Notes: generated by a model from the letters alone, not told the origin. Counted from the first letter of the stretch, positions 40,696 to 53,985 are shown. The stretch: 64,000 nt of DNA from an uncultured Anaeromyxobacter sp. (GCA_903874275.1 CAIQRS010000109.1:1-64000), one strand, 5' to 3'. Numbers and translations: made by a program.

Positions 40696-43637
40696 AATCA
40701 CTGCCGGTCATCCAGGACCACGCCGAGCCCCGCCCCCCCGGGCACCGCTCGCTCTGGCAGAGCGTCGAGGAGCTCGAGGCCCGGGCCGCCGCCGGGCGCG
40801 GGGAGTTCGCCGCCGGTGCGGCCGAGGTCCCGCCGGAGCTGTCGCGCCGCTCCTTCATGCAGATCCTGGGGGCGTCCGCCGCGCTGGGCGGGCTCACCGC
40901 CTGCCAGCCGCCGCGCGAGAAGATCGTCCCCTTCGTCCACGAGCCGGTCGAGAACCGCCCCGGCAAGAGGTTCCACTACGCCACGGCGCTCTCCCTCGAC
41001 GGGTACGCCACCGGCCTGCTCGTCGGCAGCGCCGACGGACGGCCGGTGAAGGTGGAGGGGAACCCGGCCCACCCCACCAGCCAGGGCGCCTCGTCCACCT
41101 GGGACCAGGGAGCCCTCCTCGACCTCTACGACCCGGAGCGCGCCAAGGGCTACTGGCGGGCTGGGAACGCGCTCTCCTGGCGGGGGCTCCTCGCCGAGAT
41201 CCAGAAGCTGGCCAGGGAGCACGAAGCCGACGGCGGCGCGCACCTCGCGTTCCTGCTCGCTCCCGACGCCTCGCCCACCCAGGCCGAGCTGCGCCGCGGG
41301 CTCCAGGCCCGCTTCCCCAAGGCCCGCATCCACGTCTGGGCGCCGGTCACCGAGGAGAACGCCACTGAGGGGGCCCGCATCGCCTTCGGGCGCCCCCTCG
41401 AGCTGCGCGTGAGCCTCGACCCGGCCCGCGCCATCCTCTCCCTCGACTCGGACTTCCTCTCCGGGCAGGGCGAGTCGCTGCGGCTCACCCGCGAGTTCGC
41501 GCGCCACCGGGAGCCCGGCGCCGAGATGAGCCGTCTCTACGTCGCCGAGCCGGCCATGTCGCTCACCGGCGTGAACGCCGACCACCGCTTCAGGATGAAG
41601 GGCGCCGAGGTGGCGCCCTTCGCCCGCGCCGTGGCCGCCCAGCTCGGCGTGGTGCCCGGCGCGCCGGTGCTCTCCCCCGAGCTCACCCGGGCCGCCAAGG
41701 CCGTGGCAGCCGACCTCGCCGCCCACCGTGGCCGCTCGGTGGTGCTGGCAGGCCTGCGCCAGCCGCCGGCCGTCCACGCGCTGGTCCACGCCATGAACGC
41801 CGCGCTGGGCAACGTGGGAGTGACCGTCCGTCACGGGCGCCCGGTCCTCGGGGACGCGGCCCCCTCGTCGGCCGCGCTTCCCGCGCTGGCCCGCGAGATC
41901 GAGGGGGGCAAGCTCGACACCCTGGTGATCACCGCCTGGAACCCGGTCCACGCCGCCCCGGCCGGGCTCGACCTGGGCGCGCTGCTCGCCAGGATCCCCA
42001 ACGCCCTCTACCTCTCCCTTCGGGAGGACGAGACCTCGCGCCGCTGCAGCTGGAGGCTCGCCTCGAGCCACCCCTTCGAGAGCTGGGGCGACGCCCGCTC
42101 CCGCGACGGGGTGGCCTCGCTGGTGCAGCCGCTCATCGCGCCGCTCTACGAGAGCACGACCGCCATCGACCTGCTGGCCGCCTTCCTCGACGCCGGTGAC
42201 CGCGGCGCGCTGCGCCACGTGAAGGCCCACTGGGCCGCGCGCAGCGCCCTCGACCCGGCGACGTTCGAGGCGCACTGGGAAGGCTGGCTCCGCCAGGGCG
42301 TCATCCCCGGGACCGCCGAGCCCGCCGAGGCCGCGCCCGTGGACCTGGCCGCCGTGGCCTCGGCCCTGGGGCGCCTGCCCGGCGCGAAGGGGGAGGGGCT
42401 CGAGCTCGCGCTGGCGCCCTCCTACGGCCTCTTCGACGGCCGGTTCGCCGGGAACGCCTGGCTCCAGGAGCTCCCCGACCCCATCACCAAGGTGAGCTGG
42501 GACAACGCCGCCTACCTCTCCGAGGCCACCGCGAAGCGGCTCGGCGTCGAGGGCGGGCAGGTGGTCACGCTGGCCCTGGGCAGCCGAAGCGTCCAGGCGC
42601 CGGTCATGGTCATGCCCGGCCACGCCGACGACGCGGTGACCCTTTCCATCGGCTACGGCCGCACCGACGGTTCGGCCGTCTCGAAGGGCGTGGGCGTGGA
42701 CGCCTACCGGCTCCGCGAGGCCGGAGCATGGTTCGCGCCCGGACTGACCGTCACCGCCGGCAAGGGCAAGCACAAGTTCGCCGTCGCCCAGGGGCACTTC
42801 TCCATGGAAGGGCGCCCGCTGGCGCTCGACTTCAGCACGAAGGAGTGGGCCACCGACGCGGGGCGCGCCGAGCTCGAGCACCTGCACGGCCTGCCCGCCA
42901 CCGCCCAGGTCCCGGTGGACTACTCGAAGCAGGAGTACTCCTGGGGCATGTCGGTGGACCTGTCGCGCTGCACCGGCTGCAACGCCTGCGTCATCGCCTG
43001 CCAGGAGGAGAACAACATCGCCACCGTCGGCAAGGAGCAGGTGGCCAAGGGGCGGATCATGCACTGGATCCGCACCGACCGTTACTTCTCCGGCCCGGTC
43101 GCGAATCCCCAGACCATCACCCAGCCGGTGATGTGCCAGCACTGCGAGACCGCGCCCTGCGAGTACGTCTGCCCGGTGAACGCCACCGTCCACTCCGAGG
43201 AGGGGTTGAACGAGATGGTCTACAACCGGTGCGTCGGGACCCGGTACTGCTCCAACAACTGCCCGTACAAGGTGCGCCGCTTCAACTTCCTGGCCTGGCG
43301 CCCCGAGGTCCCCGACGTCGAGACCCTGCTCTTCAACCCCGACGTCACCGTCCGTTCCCGCGGCGTCATGGAGAAGTGCACCTACTGCGTCCAGCGCATC
43401 GAGGGGGCCCGCATCGACGCCCGCACCGGCGGCAAGAAGATCGGCCAGGTGCAGAGCGCCTGCCAGCAGGCCTGCCCGGCCCAGGCCATCGTCTTCGGGA
43501 ACCTGAACGACCCGCAGTCGCGGGTGAAGAAGCTGCACGACGACGAGCGCCGCTACGACCTGCTCCACGAGCTCGGGACCCGGCCCCGCACCGCCTACCT
43601 GGTCAAGATCCGCAACCCCAACCCGGACCTGGCATGA
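40692..43637 (+). CDS. actB: Alternative complex III Fe-S/molybdopterin-oxidoreductase-like subunit ActB (Tat lipoprotein)
   Basis: Tat signal [22 protein letters not shown]-terminal ferredoxin clusters [45 protein letters not shown]. Confidence 0.94.
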   Translation: MKSLPVIQDHAEPRPPGHRSLWQSVEELEARAAAGRGEFAAGAAEVPPELSRRSFMQILGASAALGGLTACQPPREKIVPFVHEPVENRPGKRFHYATALSLDGYATGLLVGSADGRPVKVEGNPAHPTSQGASSTWDQGALLDLYDPERAKGYWRAGNALSWRGLLAEIQKLAREHEADGGAHLAFLLAPDASPTQAELRRGLQARFPKARIHVWAPVTEENATEGARIAFGRPLELRVSLDPARAILSLDSDFLSGQGESLRLTREFARHREPGAEMSRLYVAEPAMSLTGVNADHRFRMKGAEVAPFARAVAAQLGVVPGAPVLSPELTRAAKAVAADLAAHRGRSVVLAGLRQPPAVHALVHAMNAALGNVGVTVRHGRPVLGDAAPSSAALPALAREIEGGKLDTLVITAWNPVHAAPAGLDLGALLARIPNALYLSLREDETSRRCSWRLASSHPFESWGDARSRDGVASLVQPLIAPLYESTTAIDLLAAFLDAGDRGALRHVKAHWAARSALDPATFEAHWEGWLRQGVIPGTAEPAEAAPVDLAAVASALGRLPGAKGEGLELALAPSYGLFDGRFAGNAWLQELPDPITKVSWDNAAYLSEATAKRLGVEGGQVVTLALGSRSVQAPVMVMPGHADDAVTLSIGYGRTDGSAVSKGVGVDAYRLREAGAWFAPGLTVTAGKGKHKFAVAQGHFSMEGRPLALDFSTKEWATDAGRAELEHLHGLPATAQVPVDYSKQEYSWGMSVDLSRCTGCNACVIACQEENNIATVGKEQVAKGRIMHWIRTDRYFSGPVANPQTITQPVMCQHCETAPCEYVCPVNATVHSEEGLNEMVYNRCVGTRYCSNNCPYKVRRFNFLAWRPEVPDVETLLFNPDVTVRSRGVMEKCTYCVQRIEGARIDARTGGKKIGQVQSACQQACPAQAIVFGNLNDPQSRVKKLHDDERRYDLLHELGTRPRTAYLVKIRNPNPDLA

Positions 43638-45040
43638 CCCCTCCCGCACAGGCCGCCGCAGAGCGCGAAGCGCTCGCCCCGATGCCGCTCATCGCCGGTC
43701 ACCCCACCGACGCCCAGCTCAACACCGAGCTGCTCGCGCCCATCTTCTCCCCCAACGAGACCTGGAAGAAGCTGGTCGGCCTGGCGGCGATGGGCTCCGG
43801 CATGCTCGTCATCGGGCTCACCGTCACCATCGCCCGCGGCATCGGCATGTGGGGCAACAACCAGCCGGTGGGCTGGGCCTACGACATCATCAACTTCGTC
43901 TGGTGGATCGGCATCGGCCACGCCGGCACGCTGATCTCGGCGATCCTCCTGCTCTTCCAGCAGAAGTGGCGCACCTCCATCAACCGCTTCGCCGAGGCCA
44001 TGACCATCTTCGCGGTCATGCAGGCGGCCATGTTCCCGCTGGTGCACACCGGCCGTCCCTGGTTCGCCATCTACTGGCTCTTCCCGTACCCGAACACCAT
44101 GGGCATCTGGCCCAACTTCAAGAGCCCGCTCATCTGGGACGTGTTCGCGGTCTCCACCTACTTCACCATCTCGCTGCTCTTCTGGTACCTGGGGCTCATC
44201 CCCGACCTGGCCACGCTGCGCGACACCGCCACGAAGAGGACCCAGCGCATCGCCTACGGCATCTTCGCCCTGGGCTGGAAGGGCTCCTCCCGCCACTGGC
44301 AGCACTACCGGATCGGCTACCTGATCCTGGCCGGGATCTCCACGCCGCTGGTGCTCTCGGTGCACTCCATCGTGAGCTTCGACTTCGCCGTGTCGCAGCT
44401 GCCCGGGTGGCACACCACCATCTTCCCGCCCTACTTCGTGGCCGGCGCCGTCTTCGGCGGCTTCGCCATGGTGCTGACCCTCATCATCCCGGCGCGCAAG
44501 GTCTTCCGCTTCAACAACGTCATCACCGATCGCCACCTGGAGAACATGGCCAAGGTGATGCTCGTGACCTCCATGATCGTGAGCTACGGCTACCTCATGG
44601 AGAACTTCATGGCCTGGTACAGCGCCAACCCCTACGAGTCCTACCTGTTCTTCGTGACCCGCCCGTTCGGCCACTACGCCGCCATCTACTGGATCATGCT
44701 GTTCTGCAACGTGATCGTCCCCCAGACCTTCTGGTGGAAGAAGGCCCGGACCAGCGTGGCCTGGCTCTGGATCGCCTCCATCCTGGTGGGCATCGGCATG
44801 TGGGCGGAGCGGTTCGTCATCATCGTGATCTCGCTCTACCGCGACTTCCTTCCCTCCTCCTGGGGCCTCTACGCGCCGACCTGGGTGGACTGGTTCATCT
44901 TCGGCGGCACCATCTCCTTCTTCTCCCTGCTCTTCCTCCTCTTCCTTCGCTTCGTGCCGTCGGTGGCGCTGGCCGAGGTGAAGGAGCTGAACCACGAGAT
45001 GCAGCACGAGAAGGCGCACGCCGCCGGGGGGCACCCGTGA
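43634..45040 (+). CDS. actC: Alternative complex III NrfD-like quinol-binding membrane subunit ActC
   Basis: NrfD/PsrC-like multi-TM protein; ATGA overlap with actB. Confidence 0.93.
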   Translation: MTPPAQAAAEREALAPMPLIAGHPTDAQLNTELLAPIFSPNETWKKLVGLAAMGSGMLVIGLTVTIARGIGMWGNNQPVGWAYDIINFVWWIGIGHAGTLISAILLLFQQKWRTSINRFAEAMTIFAVMQAAMFPLVHTGRPWFAIYWLFPYPNTMGIWPNFKSPLIWDVFAVSTYFTISLLFWYLGLIPDLATLRDTATKRTQRIAYGIFALGWKGSSRHWQHYRIGYLILAGISTPLVLSVHSIVSFDFAVSQLPGWHTTIFPPYFVAGAVFGGFAMVLTLIIPARKVFRFNNVITDRHLENMAKVMLVTSMIVSYGYLMENFMAWYSANPYESYLFFVTRPFGHYAAIYWIMLFCNVIVPQTFWWKKARTSVAWLWIASILVGIGMWAERFVIIVISLYRDFLPSSWGLYAPTWVDWFIFGGTISFFSLLFLLFLRFVPSVALAEVKELNHEMQHEKAHAAGGHP

Positions 45041-45567
45041 GCGCAGAGCGCGTGGTCCTCGGCAAGTACCCCTCGGTGGACGCCCTCTACGGCGCGGCCC
45101 GCGCGCTCCAGGCGTCCGGCCACTCCGCCCTCGACTTCTACTCCCCGTACCCGCTGCCCGGCTCCGACGAGGTGCTCAAGCTCCGCCGCTCGCCCGTGCC
45201 CTTCGTGGCCGGGGCCGCGGCGCTGGTCGGCGTGGTGTCCGGCGTGCTCATGCAGTGGTGGATGAACGACGTGGACTACGCCATCAACGTGGCCAACCGC
45301 AGCGTCGTCCCCTCGCCCACCTGGATGCCGGTCACCTTCGAGCTGGGGGTGCTGCTGGCCGGCACGTCGATCTTCTTCGGCCTGATGGCGCTCTTCCGCT
45401 TCCCCCGTCCCTACGACCCGCTCTTCGAGGTCGAGGCCTTCCGGTCGGCCACCATCGACGCCCTCTGGCTGTCGGTGGCGGTGAAGGCCGAGCAGGTGTC
45501 CACCGTGTCCGACGAGCTGCGCCGGCTGGGCGCCGCCGAGGTCGAGCTGGTCCCGGAGGAAGCATGA
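45037..45567 (+). CDS. actD: ActD (DUF3341) subunit of alternative complex III
   Basis: [38 protein letters not shown]; two TM; position in operon. Confidence 0.9.
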   Translation: MSAERVVLGKYPSVDALYGAARALQASGHSALDFYSPYPLPGSDEVLKLRRSPVPFVAGAAALVGVVSGVLMQWWMNDVDYAINVANRSVVPSPTWMPVTFELGVLLAGTSIFFGLMALFRFPRPYDPLFEVEAFRSATIDALWLSVAVKAEQVSTVSDELRRLGAAEVELVPEEA

Positions 45568-46133
45568 GGGCGCTCCCCATCCTGGCGCTCGCGCTCGTCA
45601 CCGCCGGCTGCGAATGGGTGAACCCCATGCTGCAGCAGCCCAAGGTGAAGCCCTACCGCAAGAGCGTCTTCTACCCGGACCAGATCGCCATGCGGGCGCC
45701 TCCTCCGGGAACCGTGCCGGCCGGGGCTCCGGTCGAGACCGCCACCACCACCGGCCGCGATGCCGCCGGCGCGCCGGTGGCCCGCATCCCGGTGCCGGTG
45801 ACCCCCGAGATCCTCGAGCTCGGGCGCAAGCGCTACGACGTCTTCTGCGCCGTCTGCCACGGCGTCCTGGGCGACGGCCAGGGGCCGGTGGCCCGCAACA
45901 TGTCGATCCGGCCGCCCCCCTCCCTGCTGCAGATCGGGGCACGCCCCGACGGATTCTTCTTCACCGCCATCACCGAGGGGTACGGCTACATGCCTTCCTA
46001 CCGCCCCTGGCTGGGCGACGAGGAACGGTGGGCCGTGGTCGCCTACGTCCGGGCCCTGCAGCTCTCGCAGGGCGCCCGCATCGAGCAGGTGCCGCCCGAC
46101 GTCCGCGCCCGCCTCGAGAAGGAGAACCGATGA
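45564..46133 (+). CDS. actE: ActE monoheme cytochrome c lipoprotein
   Basis: Lipobox LVTAGC; CAVCH; GYGYMPSYRPWLGDEERWAVVAYVRAL. Confidence 0.9.
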   Translation: MRALPILALALVTAGCEWVNPMLQQPKVKPYRKSVFYPDQIAMRAPPPGTVPAGAPVETATTTGRDAAGAPVARIPVPVTPEILELGRKRYDVFCAVCHGVLGDGQGPVARNMSIRPPPSLLQIGARPDGFFFTAITEGYGYMPSYRPWLGDEERWAVVAYVRALQLSQGARIEQVPPDVRARLEKENR

Positions 46134-47347
46134 ACGCCGTGCCCTTCACCGGGGGTCGCACCCTGATGATCCGGGCCGCCGCGGTGGGTGCGGTGGGCCT
46201 GCTGGCCACCGCGGCCGGCGGCGCCCTCGACACCCGTCGCGCGCTCTACGCCTACCTGGCCGCCTTCGTCTACTGGGCCGGGATCGCCGGCGCGGCCATG
46301 GTCTTCCTCATGGCCAACGAGGCCGCCGGGTCGAAGTGGTACATCGTGGTCCGCCGCCTGCTCGAGAGCCTGCCCACCGCCTTCACCGTGCTGGCCGTGC
46401 TCTTCATCCCCATCGCCGTCGGCGCCGGCCAGATCTTCCCCTGGGTGAACCCGGGAGCCGCCGGGCACCCCCCCATCCAGCCCTGGGCGCACGGGGAGGG
46501 GGAGCTCGCCATCCACCTCTGGGAGCACCGCCACCCCTGGATGAACCTGCCCTTCTTCCTCTTCCGGGCGGTCCTCTACTTCGGGATCTGGATCGGCGTG
46601 GCCACCCTGATGCGCCGCTGGTCCCTGGCCCAGGACGCGGGCGGCGGGGTCGAGACCAAGCAGAAGATGCGAAAGCTCGGCGCGGGCGGCCTGCCCTTCG
46701 TGGCGCTGGCCATCACCTTCGCCGCCTTCGACTGGCAGATGTCGCTGTCGGCCTTCCTCTTCTCCACCATCTTCGGGGTCTACTGGTTCGCCGGGAGCCT
46801 CGTGGCCGCCATCGCCATGCTGATCCTGGCCGCGGCCGCGGCGTCGCAGGTGGAGCCGCTGAAGAGCGCCGTGAACCCGAACCACGTCCACTCGCTCGGC
46901 AAGTACCTCTTCGCCTTCACGGCCTTCTGGGCCTACATCGCCTTCTCCCAGTACCTCCTCATCTGGATCGCCAACCTGCCCGAGGAGGTGCCCTGGTACC
47001 TGGTGCGCACCGACTCCGGCTGGAAGGGCGTGGGCATCTTCCTGGCCCTGTTCCAGTTCGTGCTGCCCTTCCTCATCCTGATGCCGCGGGAGCGGAAGCG
47101 GACCTGGAAGCCGCTCGTGATCATGTCCCTCTGGATCCTGGCGGTCCACTACGTGGACATCTACTGGGTGGTCATGCCCGGCCTCTCCCCGGCCGGCCCG
47201 CGCCCCAGCTGGATGGACCTCACCGCCTTCCTGGGCGTGGGCGGGGCCTGCGTCGCCTGGGTGGTCGGCCGGCTGCGCGGCCACCCCATCCTGCCGGCCA
47301 GCGACCCGTACCTGGCCGAGTCCCTCCACTACGAGCCCCATCAATGA
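46130..47347 (+). CDS. actF: ActF multi-TM quinol:cytochrome c subunit
   Basis: Multi-TM protein after actE; HPWMNLPFFLFRAVLYFGIWIG. Confidence 0.9.
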   Translation: MNAVPFTGGRTLMIRAAAVGAVGLLATAAGGALDTRRALYAYLAAFVYWAGIAGAAMVFLMANEAAGSKWYIVVRRLLESLPTAFTVLAVLFIPIAVGAGQIFPWVNPGAAGHPPIQPWAHGEGELAIHLWEHRHPWMNLPFFLFRAVLYFGIWIGVATLMRRWSLAQDAGGGVETKQKMRKLGAGGLPFVALAITFAAFDWQMSLSAFLFSTIFGVYWFAGSLVAAIAMLILAAAAASQVEPLKSAVNPNHVHSLGKYLFAFTAFWAYIAFSQYLLIWIANLPEEVPWYLVRTDSGWKGVGIFLALFQFVLPFLILMPRERKRTWKPLVIMSLWILAVHYVDIYWVVMPGLSPAGPRPSWMDLTAFLGVGGACVAWVVGRLRGHPILPASDPYLAESLHYEPHQ

Positions 47348-47715
47348 GCGACCCGAGCAATCACGCAACCCGGGCCGAGCCCGATCGCATCGGCACCCCG
47401 CGCATCCTGGCGGTGGGCGCCGCCTCGCTGATCTTCTTCTTCGCGGCCAGCTGGGCCACCATCCGCTACGCCTACGAGCCCACCCGCGCCGAGATGCTCC
47501 CCCACGGGCCGGCCGCGCCGCCCTCCGAGATCGGCCGGAACAAGATCGGCATCGTCGAGCAGCGCCTCTTCGGCCTGGCGGTGGAGCCGGCCGAGTGGCG
47601 CGCTCGGCAGGTCCAGCGTCTCACCACGTGGGGCTGGGTGGACCGCAAGGCCGGCTTGGTGCACGTCCCCATCGACGAGGCCATGGCCCGCGTGGCCCGT
47701 GGAGAGCGCCCGTGA
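47344..47715 (+). CDS. Small single-TM protein between ACIII and SCO1
   Basis: 123-aa, one TM, ATGA overlaps both sides (operon-embedded). Confidence 0.8.
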   Translation: MSDPSNHATRAEPDRIGTPRILAVGAASLIFFFAASWATIRYAYEPTRAEMLPHGPAAPPSEIGRNKIGIVEQRLFGLAVEPAEWRARQVQRLTTWGWVDRKAGLVHVPIDEAMARVARGERP

Positions 47716-48521
47716 GGCGAGCCACCGCCATCGCCGTTGCCCTCCTCCTGGGCTGTCCCGCCGCCGCACGCGCCGAGGACGACCCCGAGGGGCCGGCCCC
47801 GCTGCAGGGCGTGGAGATCGAGGAGAAGCTGAACGCGCAGGTCCCGGTCGGCGCCTCCTTCCTCGACCAGGACGGCAAGCCGGTGCGCATCGCCGACTTC
47901 CTGGGCAAGGGAAAGCCGGTCGTGCTGGCGCTGGTCTACTACGAGTGCCCCATGCTCTGCGGGCTCATCCTCGGAGGGATGGCCCGCGGCATGAAGGAGA
48001 CCGGGCTCGAGCTGGGCCGCGACTACACCGCCCTCTCCATCTCCTTCGACCCGCGCGAGAAGGCGGCCCAGGGGTTCGTGCGGCAGAAGCACTACCTCCA
48101 GTCCTTCGACAAGGCCGACCGCAAGGACGTCTGGCCCTTCCTGGTCGGGCAGGAGCAGCAGATCCACCTCGTCACCGACGCCGTCGGCTTCCACTACAAG
48201 TTCGACGAGGAGACCAAGCAGTACGCCCACGGGGCCGCCATCCTGGTGCTCACGCCCGACGGCCGGGTCTCCCGCTACCTCTACGGAGTGGAGTTCCCCG
48301 GCCGCGACCTGCGGCTGGCGCTGGTCGAGGCGGCCGACGGGAAGGTGGGCACCAGCTTCGACCGCTTCCTGCTCACCTGCTACCGCTACGACCCGGTGGC
48401 CCGCAAGTACGTGCCCTACGCGATGGGCGTGGTGCGGGCTGGCGCCCTCCTCGTCCTCTTCGGCCTCGCCAGCGCGCTCTTCGTGTTCTGGCGGCGCGAG
48501 GCGAAGGGAGCCCGCCGATGA
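47712..48521 (+). CDS. SCO1/SenC family copper chaperone
   Basis: YYECPMLCGLILGG CxxxC copper site, thioredoxin fold, C-terminal TM; GTG start. Confidence 0.93.
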   Translation: MRRATAIAVALLLGCPAAARAEDDPEGPAPLQGVEIEEKLNAQVPVGASFLDQDGKPVRIADFLGKGKPVVLALVYYECPMLCGLILGGMARGMKETGLELGRDYTALSISFDPREKAAQGFVRQKHYLQSFDKADRKDVWPFLVGQEQQIHLVTDAVGFHYKFDEETKQYAHGAAILVLTPDGRVSRYLYGVEFPGRDLRLALVEAADGKVGTSFDRFLLTCYRYDPVARKYVPYAMGVVRAGALLVLFGLASALFVFWRREAKGARR

Positions 48522-49565
48522 ACCTGTTGAACGAACTGCTGCGCAAGCTCCTCTTCCTCCCCGCCCAGGCGTCGCAGTGGGCCCGGGAGCTCGACTACCT
48601 CCACTACTTCGTCTTCGTCACCTCCATGCTGGGGGCCTGGACGACGCTGGCCACGGCGACGATCTTCGTCTTCCGCTACCAGCGCAAGCACGCGCAGCAG
48701 ACCACTCCCATCGTGGATCCCAAGCCCATCCACGAGGCGGTCTTCATCGGCCTGCCGCTCGTGCTCTTCCTCTCCTACTTCGCCATCGGCTACCCGCAGT
48801 ACGTGCGGCTGCAGACCCCGCCCAAGGGGGCCATGGACGTCTACGTCCAGGGCAAGAAGTGGATGTGGAAGTTCGCCTACCCGGGTGGCCCCAACTCCAC
48901 CGACGTGCTCCGCGTCCCGGCCGGCCGGCCGGTGCGGCTGCTCCTCACCTCGCGGGACGTGATCCACTCCTTCTACGTCCCGGCCCTGCGCATGAAGCAG
49001 GACGCGCTGCCCGGCCGCTACACCCAGACCTGGTTCAACGCCGACGTTCCCGGCCGCTATCCCATCTTCTGCGCCGAGTACTGCGGCCTGGGCCACTCGG
49101 CCATGCTGGGCGAGCTGGTGGTCATGCCGGCCGCCGAGTGGGACGCCTGGATGGAGCAGCAACGGCGCGGCAGCCAGCTCCTGGCCCAGGACGGCCGGCC
49201 GGTGGGGATCGAGAACGAGGATCTGCGGGGAAGCCTGGTCGAGCAGGGGCGGCGCATCGCCGCGGTGCAGGGCTGCTTCAAGTGCCACACGGTGGACGGA
49301 ACCCAGCACATCGGGCCGACCTGGCTCGACCTCTTCGGGCGCTCCGTGAAGCTGGAGGGCGGGAAGACCATCGTGGCCGACGAGGCCTACCTGACCCGCT
49401 CCATGATGGAGCCCAACGCCGAGGTCGTGGCCGGCTACAAGGACAAGGCGGTCATGCCCACCTACCAGGGCAAGCTCGCCGCGCCCGACGCCGCCGCCAT
49501 CACCGAGTTCATCAAGTCCCTGCGGACGGACGCTCCGACCGCCGAGCCGCAGAAGGGTCCCATCT

Positions 49566-49588
<23 letters not shown>
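48518..49588 (+). CDS. Cytochrome c oxidase subunit II fused to cytochrome c (caa3 type)
   Basis: CuA motif YPIFCAEYCGLGHSAM, C-terminal heme c CFKCH, two TM. Confidence 0.95.
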
Positions 49589-51192
<1,604 letters not shown>

Positions 51193-51203
<11 letters not shown>

Positions 51204-51840
51204 CGCCGCCGCGGCGCCCTCCCGGCTCGCCCACCACTTCCCGGACATGAAGACGCAGGAGCACGCCGCCCGCATGGGGATGTGGCTCTTCCTGTCCACC
51301 GAGATCCTGCTCTTCGCGGTGCTCTTCACCGCCTACGCGGTCTATCGATTTCTCTTCCCGCAGGGGTTCGACGAGGCGAGCAAGCTGGCCCACGTCGCCA
51401 TGGGCGCCACCAACACCGTGGTGCTCATCACCTCGTCGCTCACGGTGGCGCTGGCCATCCACTACGCCCGCCTGGGCGAGAACCGGAAGGTCGTCGGCCT
51501 CCTCGGGGTGACCATCCTCTTCGGCCTGACCTTCATGGTGCTGAAGGGCTTCGAGTACCACCACCACTGGGTGGACGGGCAACTGCCCGGGCGGCTCTAC
51601 CACTACGCCGGCCTCCAGGGGCCGGGCGTGAGCATGTACTTCACCATCTACTTCCTCATGACCGGACTGCACGGCCTCCACGTGCTCATCGGCATGAGCG
51701 TGCTCGGGTGGGTGGCCTGGCGGGCCGGCCGCGGGGAGTTCGGCCCCGGCTACTCGACGCCGGTGGAACTCTCGGGGCTGTACTGGCACCTGGTGGACCT
51801 GATCTGGATCTTCCTCTTCCCGCTGCTTTATTTGATGTGA
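51193..51840 (+). CDS. Cytochrome c oxidase subunit III
   Basis: MGMWLFLSTEILLFAVLFTAY, FLMTGLHGLHVLIGM, YWHLVDLIWIFLFPLLYLM. Confidence 0.95.
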
Positions 51841-51850
51841 GGTTGCGCCC

Positions 51851-52288
51851 GTGACCGCCACGACCCACAGTGAAGGCAAGCACCTCGGCCCCGTCCACTA
51901 CGTCCTGGTCTGGGCGGCGCTGATGGTGCTGACCGGAGTGACCCTGGCCGTCTGGAAGACCGACCTCTCCCACTCCGGGCGGGTGGTGGCGGCGCTCGCC
52001 ATCGCCACCGTCAAGGCGGCGCTGGTTGCGGTCGTATTCATGCACCTCTGGGAGGAGCAGGGGATCGCCCGGCTCGTGCTGCTGGTCTCGGCGCTCTTCG
52101 TGGCGCTGCTCATCGGGCTCGTCATGGCCGACAACGCGACCCGCTTCCCCTACGCCAACCCGCCCTACTCCGAGTCCTGGAAGGACGACCCGTGGAGGAA
52201 CGAGGCGCCCCCCATGCAGGCCGACCCCGGACCGGTGAGGGTGTCGCCGAAGACCGCGACGGAGCATCCGGCGTCGCACAAGCCGTAG
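51851..52288 (+). CDS. Cytochrome c oxidase subunit IV-like (CyoD/CaaD-like) protein
   Basis: Three TM small protein downstream of subunit III; VWAALMVLTGVTLAVW, LVAVVFMHLWEE. Confidence 0.88.
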   Translation: MTATTHSEGKHLGPVHYVLVWAALMVLTGVTLAVWKTDLSHSGRVVAALAIATVKAALVAVVFMHLWEEQGIARLVLLVSALFVALLIGLVMADNATRFPYANPPYSESWKDDPWRNEAPPMQADPGPVRVSPKTATEHPASHKP

Positions 52289-52406
52289 GCGCAGATCATG
52301 CGCTCTCGGGCCGTCGTCGGTCCAGCCAACGGGGGGGATCTGGCGGAAACGTGAGAGGCGGAACCCCTCGGACCCCCTCGTGTTCGGCTCACGCCGTGCG
52401 TCCGGA

Positions 52407-52420
52407 TGGATCCAGATCAA
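52407..52420 (+). promoter_or_regulatory. FNR/CRP-family-like box TGGAT-CCAG-ATCAA
   Basis: 9/10 match to TTGAT-N4-ATCAA; 54 bp upstream of the NtrC-like gene start. Confidence 0.45.
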
Positions 52421-52473
52421 GGTGAATCGCAACCGTTGCGCGAATCCGGCCAATTCGCCCAGGAAATCGAGCG

Positions 52474-53880
52474 GTGCGCGAATTGCAGTCGTCCACCCTG
52501 GTGACGACCGAACGAGTCCTCATTCTCGATGCAGACACCGCCCAGCGGGGCGAGCTGGCGGCGTCGCTCCGCCAGGACGGCCTCGAGGTCGTCGAGGCCG
52601 CCACCGCCGAGAACGCCATCGAGATCCTGCGCGCCACCCCGGTCCAGGGAGTCCTGTGCGGGGCCAGGGCCGCCGGCTGGAGCTGTGCCGCGGTGATCTC
52701 GCTGGCCCGTGCCGGAGGGTCCGACGCGGCCTTCGTCGTGACCTGCCGCCGGGAAGAGGTCGGCGGCGCCATCGAGGCGCTGCGCAGCGGGGCCGACGCA
52801 TACATCGTCCTCCCCGACGACCCGGTGCGCGCCGCGGTGGTCGTCCAGGGGGCGCTGGAGAAGCGGCGCATGCGCCGGGAGGCCCGGGACCTCCGGGACC
52901 AGGCCCGGGCCCGGCTGCGCTACGTGGGGTCCACGCCCGACGCCTCGGTCGTCGCGGAGATCGTCCGCCGGGCCGCGCCCACCAAGGCCACCGTGCTCCT
53001 CCAGGGAGAGGCCGGCACCGGGCGGTCGTTCGTCGCCGAGATGATCCACGAGGCCTCGCCCCGCCGTGACCGCCCCTTCGCCCGCGCCGGCTGCGTCGGC
53101 CTGTCCGAGAGCCTGCTCGAGGTGCGCCTCTTCGGGAGCGACGGCGGCCCGATGGGCGAATCCCCGCGCCGCCGCGAGGGGCTGCTCGAGCGGGTGGACG
53201 GCGGCACGCTCTACCTGCACGAGGTGAGCAGCCTCTCCCCGTCGCTGCAAGTGAAGCTCCTGCGCCTGCTCCAGCACGGGGAGTTCGAGCGGGTGGGGGG
53301 CAGCAGGACCTTGCGGGCCGACGTGCGCGTGGTGGCCTCGACCCGGCTCGACCTGGCCGAGGAGGTCCGATCCGGCCGCTTCCGCGACGACCTCTACTAC
53401 CGGTTGAACGTGGTCTCCCTCACCCTGCCGCCGCTGCGCGCCCGGAAGGGCGACATCCCGGCGCTGGCCGCCCACTTCCTCTCCGTCCACGGCCGCGCCC
53501 TGGGCAAGACGCTCCGCGCCATCTCCCCGGGGGCGCTGTCGGCCCTCTTCGCCTACGACTGGCCGGGCAACGTGCGGGAGCTTTCGAGCGCCATCGCCCA
53601 GGCGGCCGAGGCCTGCCGGGGAGATCTGATGGGGATCGACGACCTGCCCACCGTGCTCCGCGGAGCGCGCCCCGACGAGGGGTCAGGCAGCGCGCTCATC
53701 CCGGGGGCGAGCCTCTTCGAGATCGAGCGGGAGGCCATCCTGCGCACGCTCGACGCGGTGGGGGGCTCCACCGCCCGCGCCGCCGAGATGCTCGGCGTGT
53801 CGGTGCGGAAGATCCAGTACCGGCTCAAGGAGTACCGGACGGGTCACCACGGCCCCCGCGCTCGCGTCAGCGAGGCCTAG
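52474..53880 (+). CDS. NtrC-like regulator with degenerate receiver and degenerate AAA+ domain; intact Fis-type HTH
   Basis: AAA+ scaffold (RFRDDLYYRLNVVSLTLPPLRARKGDI, DWPGNVRELSSAI) and Fis HTH (AILRTLDAVGGSTARAAEMLGVSVRKIQYRLKEY); Walker A reads GEAGTGRS, motif II reads GGTLYLHEV, no GAFTGA. Confidence 0.9.
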   Translation: MRELQSSTLVTTERVLILDADTAQRGELAASLRQDGLEVVEAATAENAIEILRATPVQGVLCGARAAGWSCAAVISLARAGGSDAAFVVTCRREEVGGAIEALRSGADAYIVLPDDPVRAAVVVQGALEKRRMRREARDLRDQARARLRYVGSTPDASVVAEIVRRAAPTKATVLLQGEAGTGRSFVAEMIHEASPRRDRPFARAGCVGLSESLLEVRLFGSDGGPMGESPRRREGLLERVDGGTLYLHEVSSLSPSLQVKLLRLLQHGEFERVGGSRTLRADVRVVASTRLDLAEEVRSGRFRDDLYYRLNVVSLTLPPLRARKGDIPALAAHFLSVHGRALGKTLRAISPGALSALFAYDWPGNVRELSSAIAQAAEACRGDLMGIDDLPTVLRGARPDEGSGSALIPGASLFEIEREAILRTLDAVGGSTARAAEMLGVSVRKIQYRLKEYRTGHHGPRARVSEA

Positions 53881-53903
53881 GGCGGTGCTCTGGTGGAGCG
53901 TAC

Positions 53904-53917
53904 CTGATCCCGATCAA
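53904..53917 (+). promoter_or_regulatory. FNR/CRP-family-like box CTGAT-CCCG-ATCAA
   Basis: 9/10 match to TTGAT-N4-ATCAA; 69 bp upstream of the tetraheme cytochrome gene; perfect palindrome TGAGGGCCCTCA at 53945-53956. Confidence 0.5.
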
Positions 53918-53985
53918 TCCGCACCACCCCCTCGCCCCGTAATGTGAGGGCCCTCAGCGATTCACGCGGAGACCGAGGAGCACGA

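Noticed and set aside
40698-43649. 983-aa ORF antisense to actB
   Set aside because: Antisense shadow ORF over a confidently identified gene; no recognisable domain.
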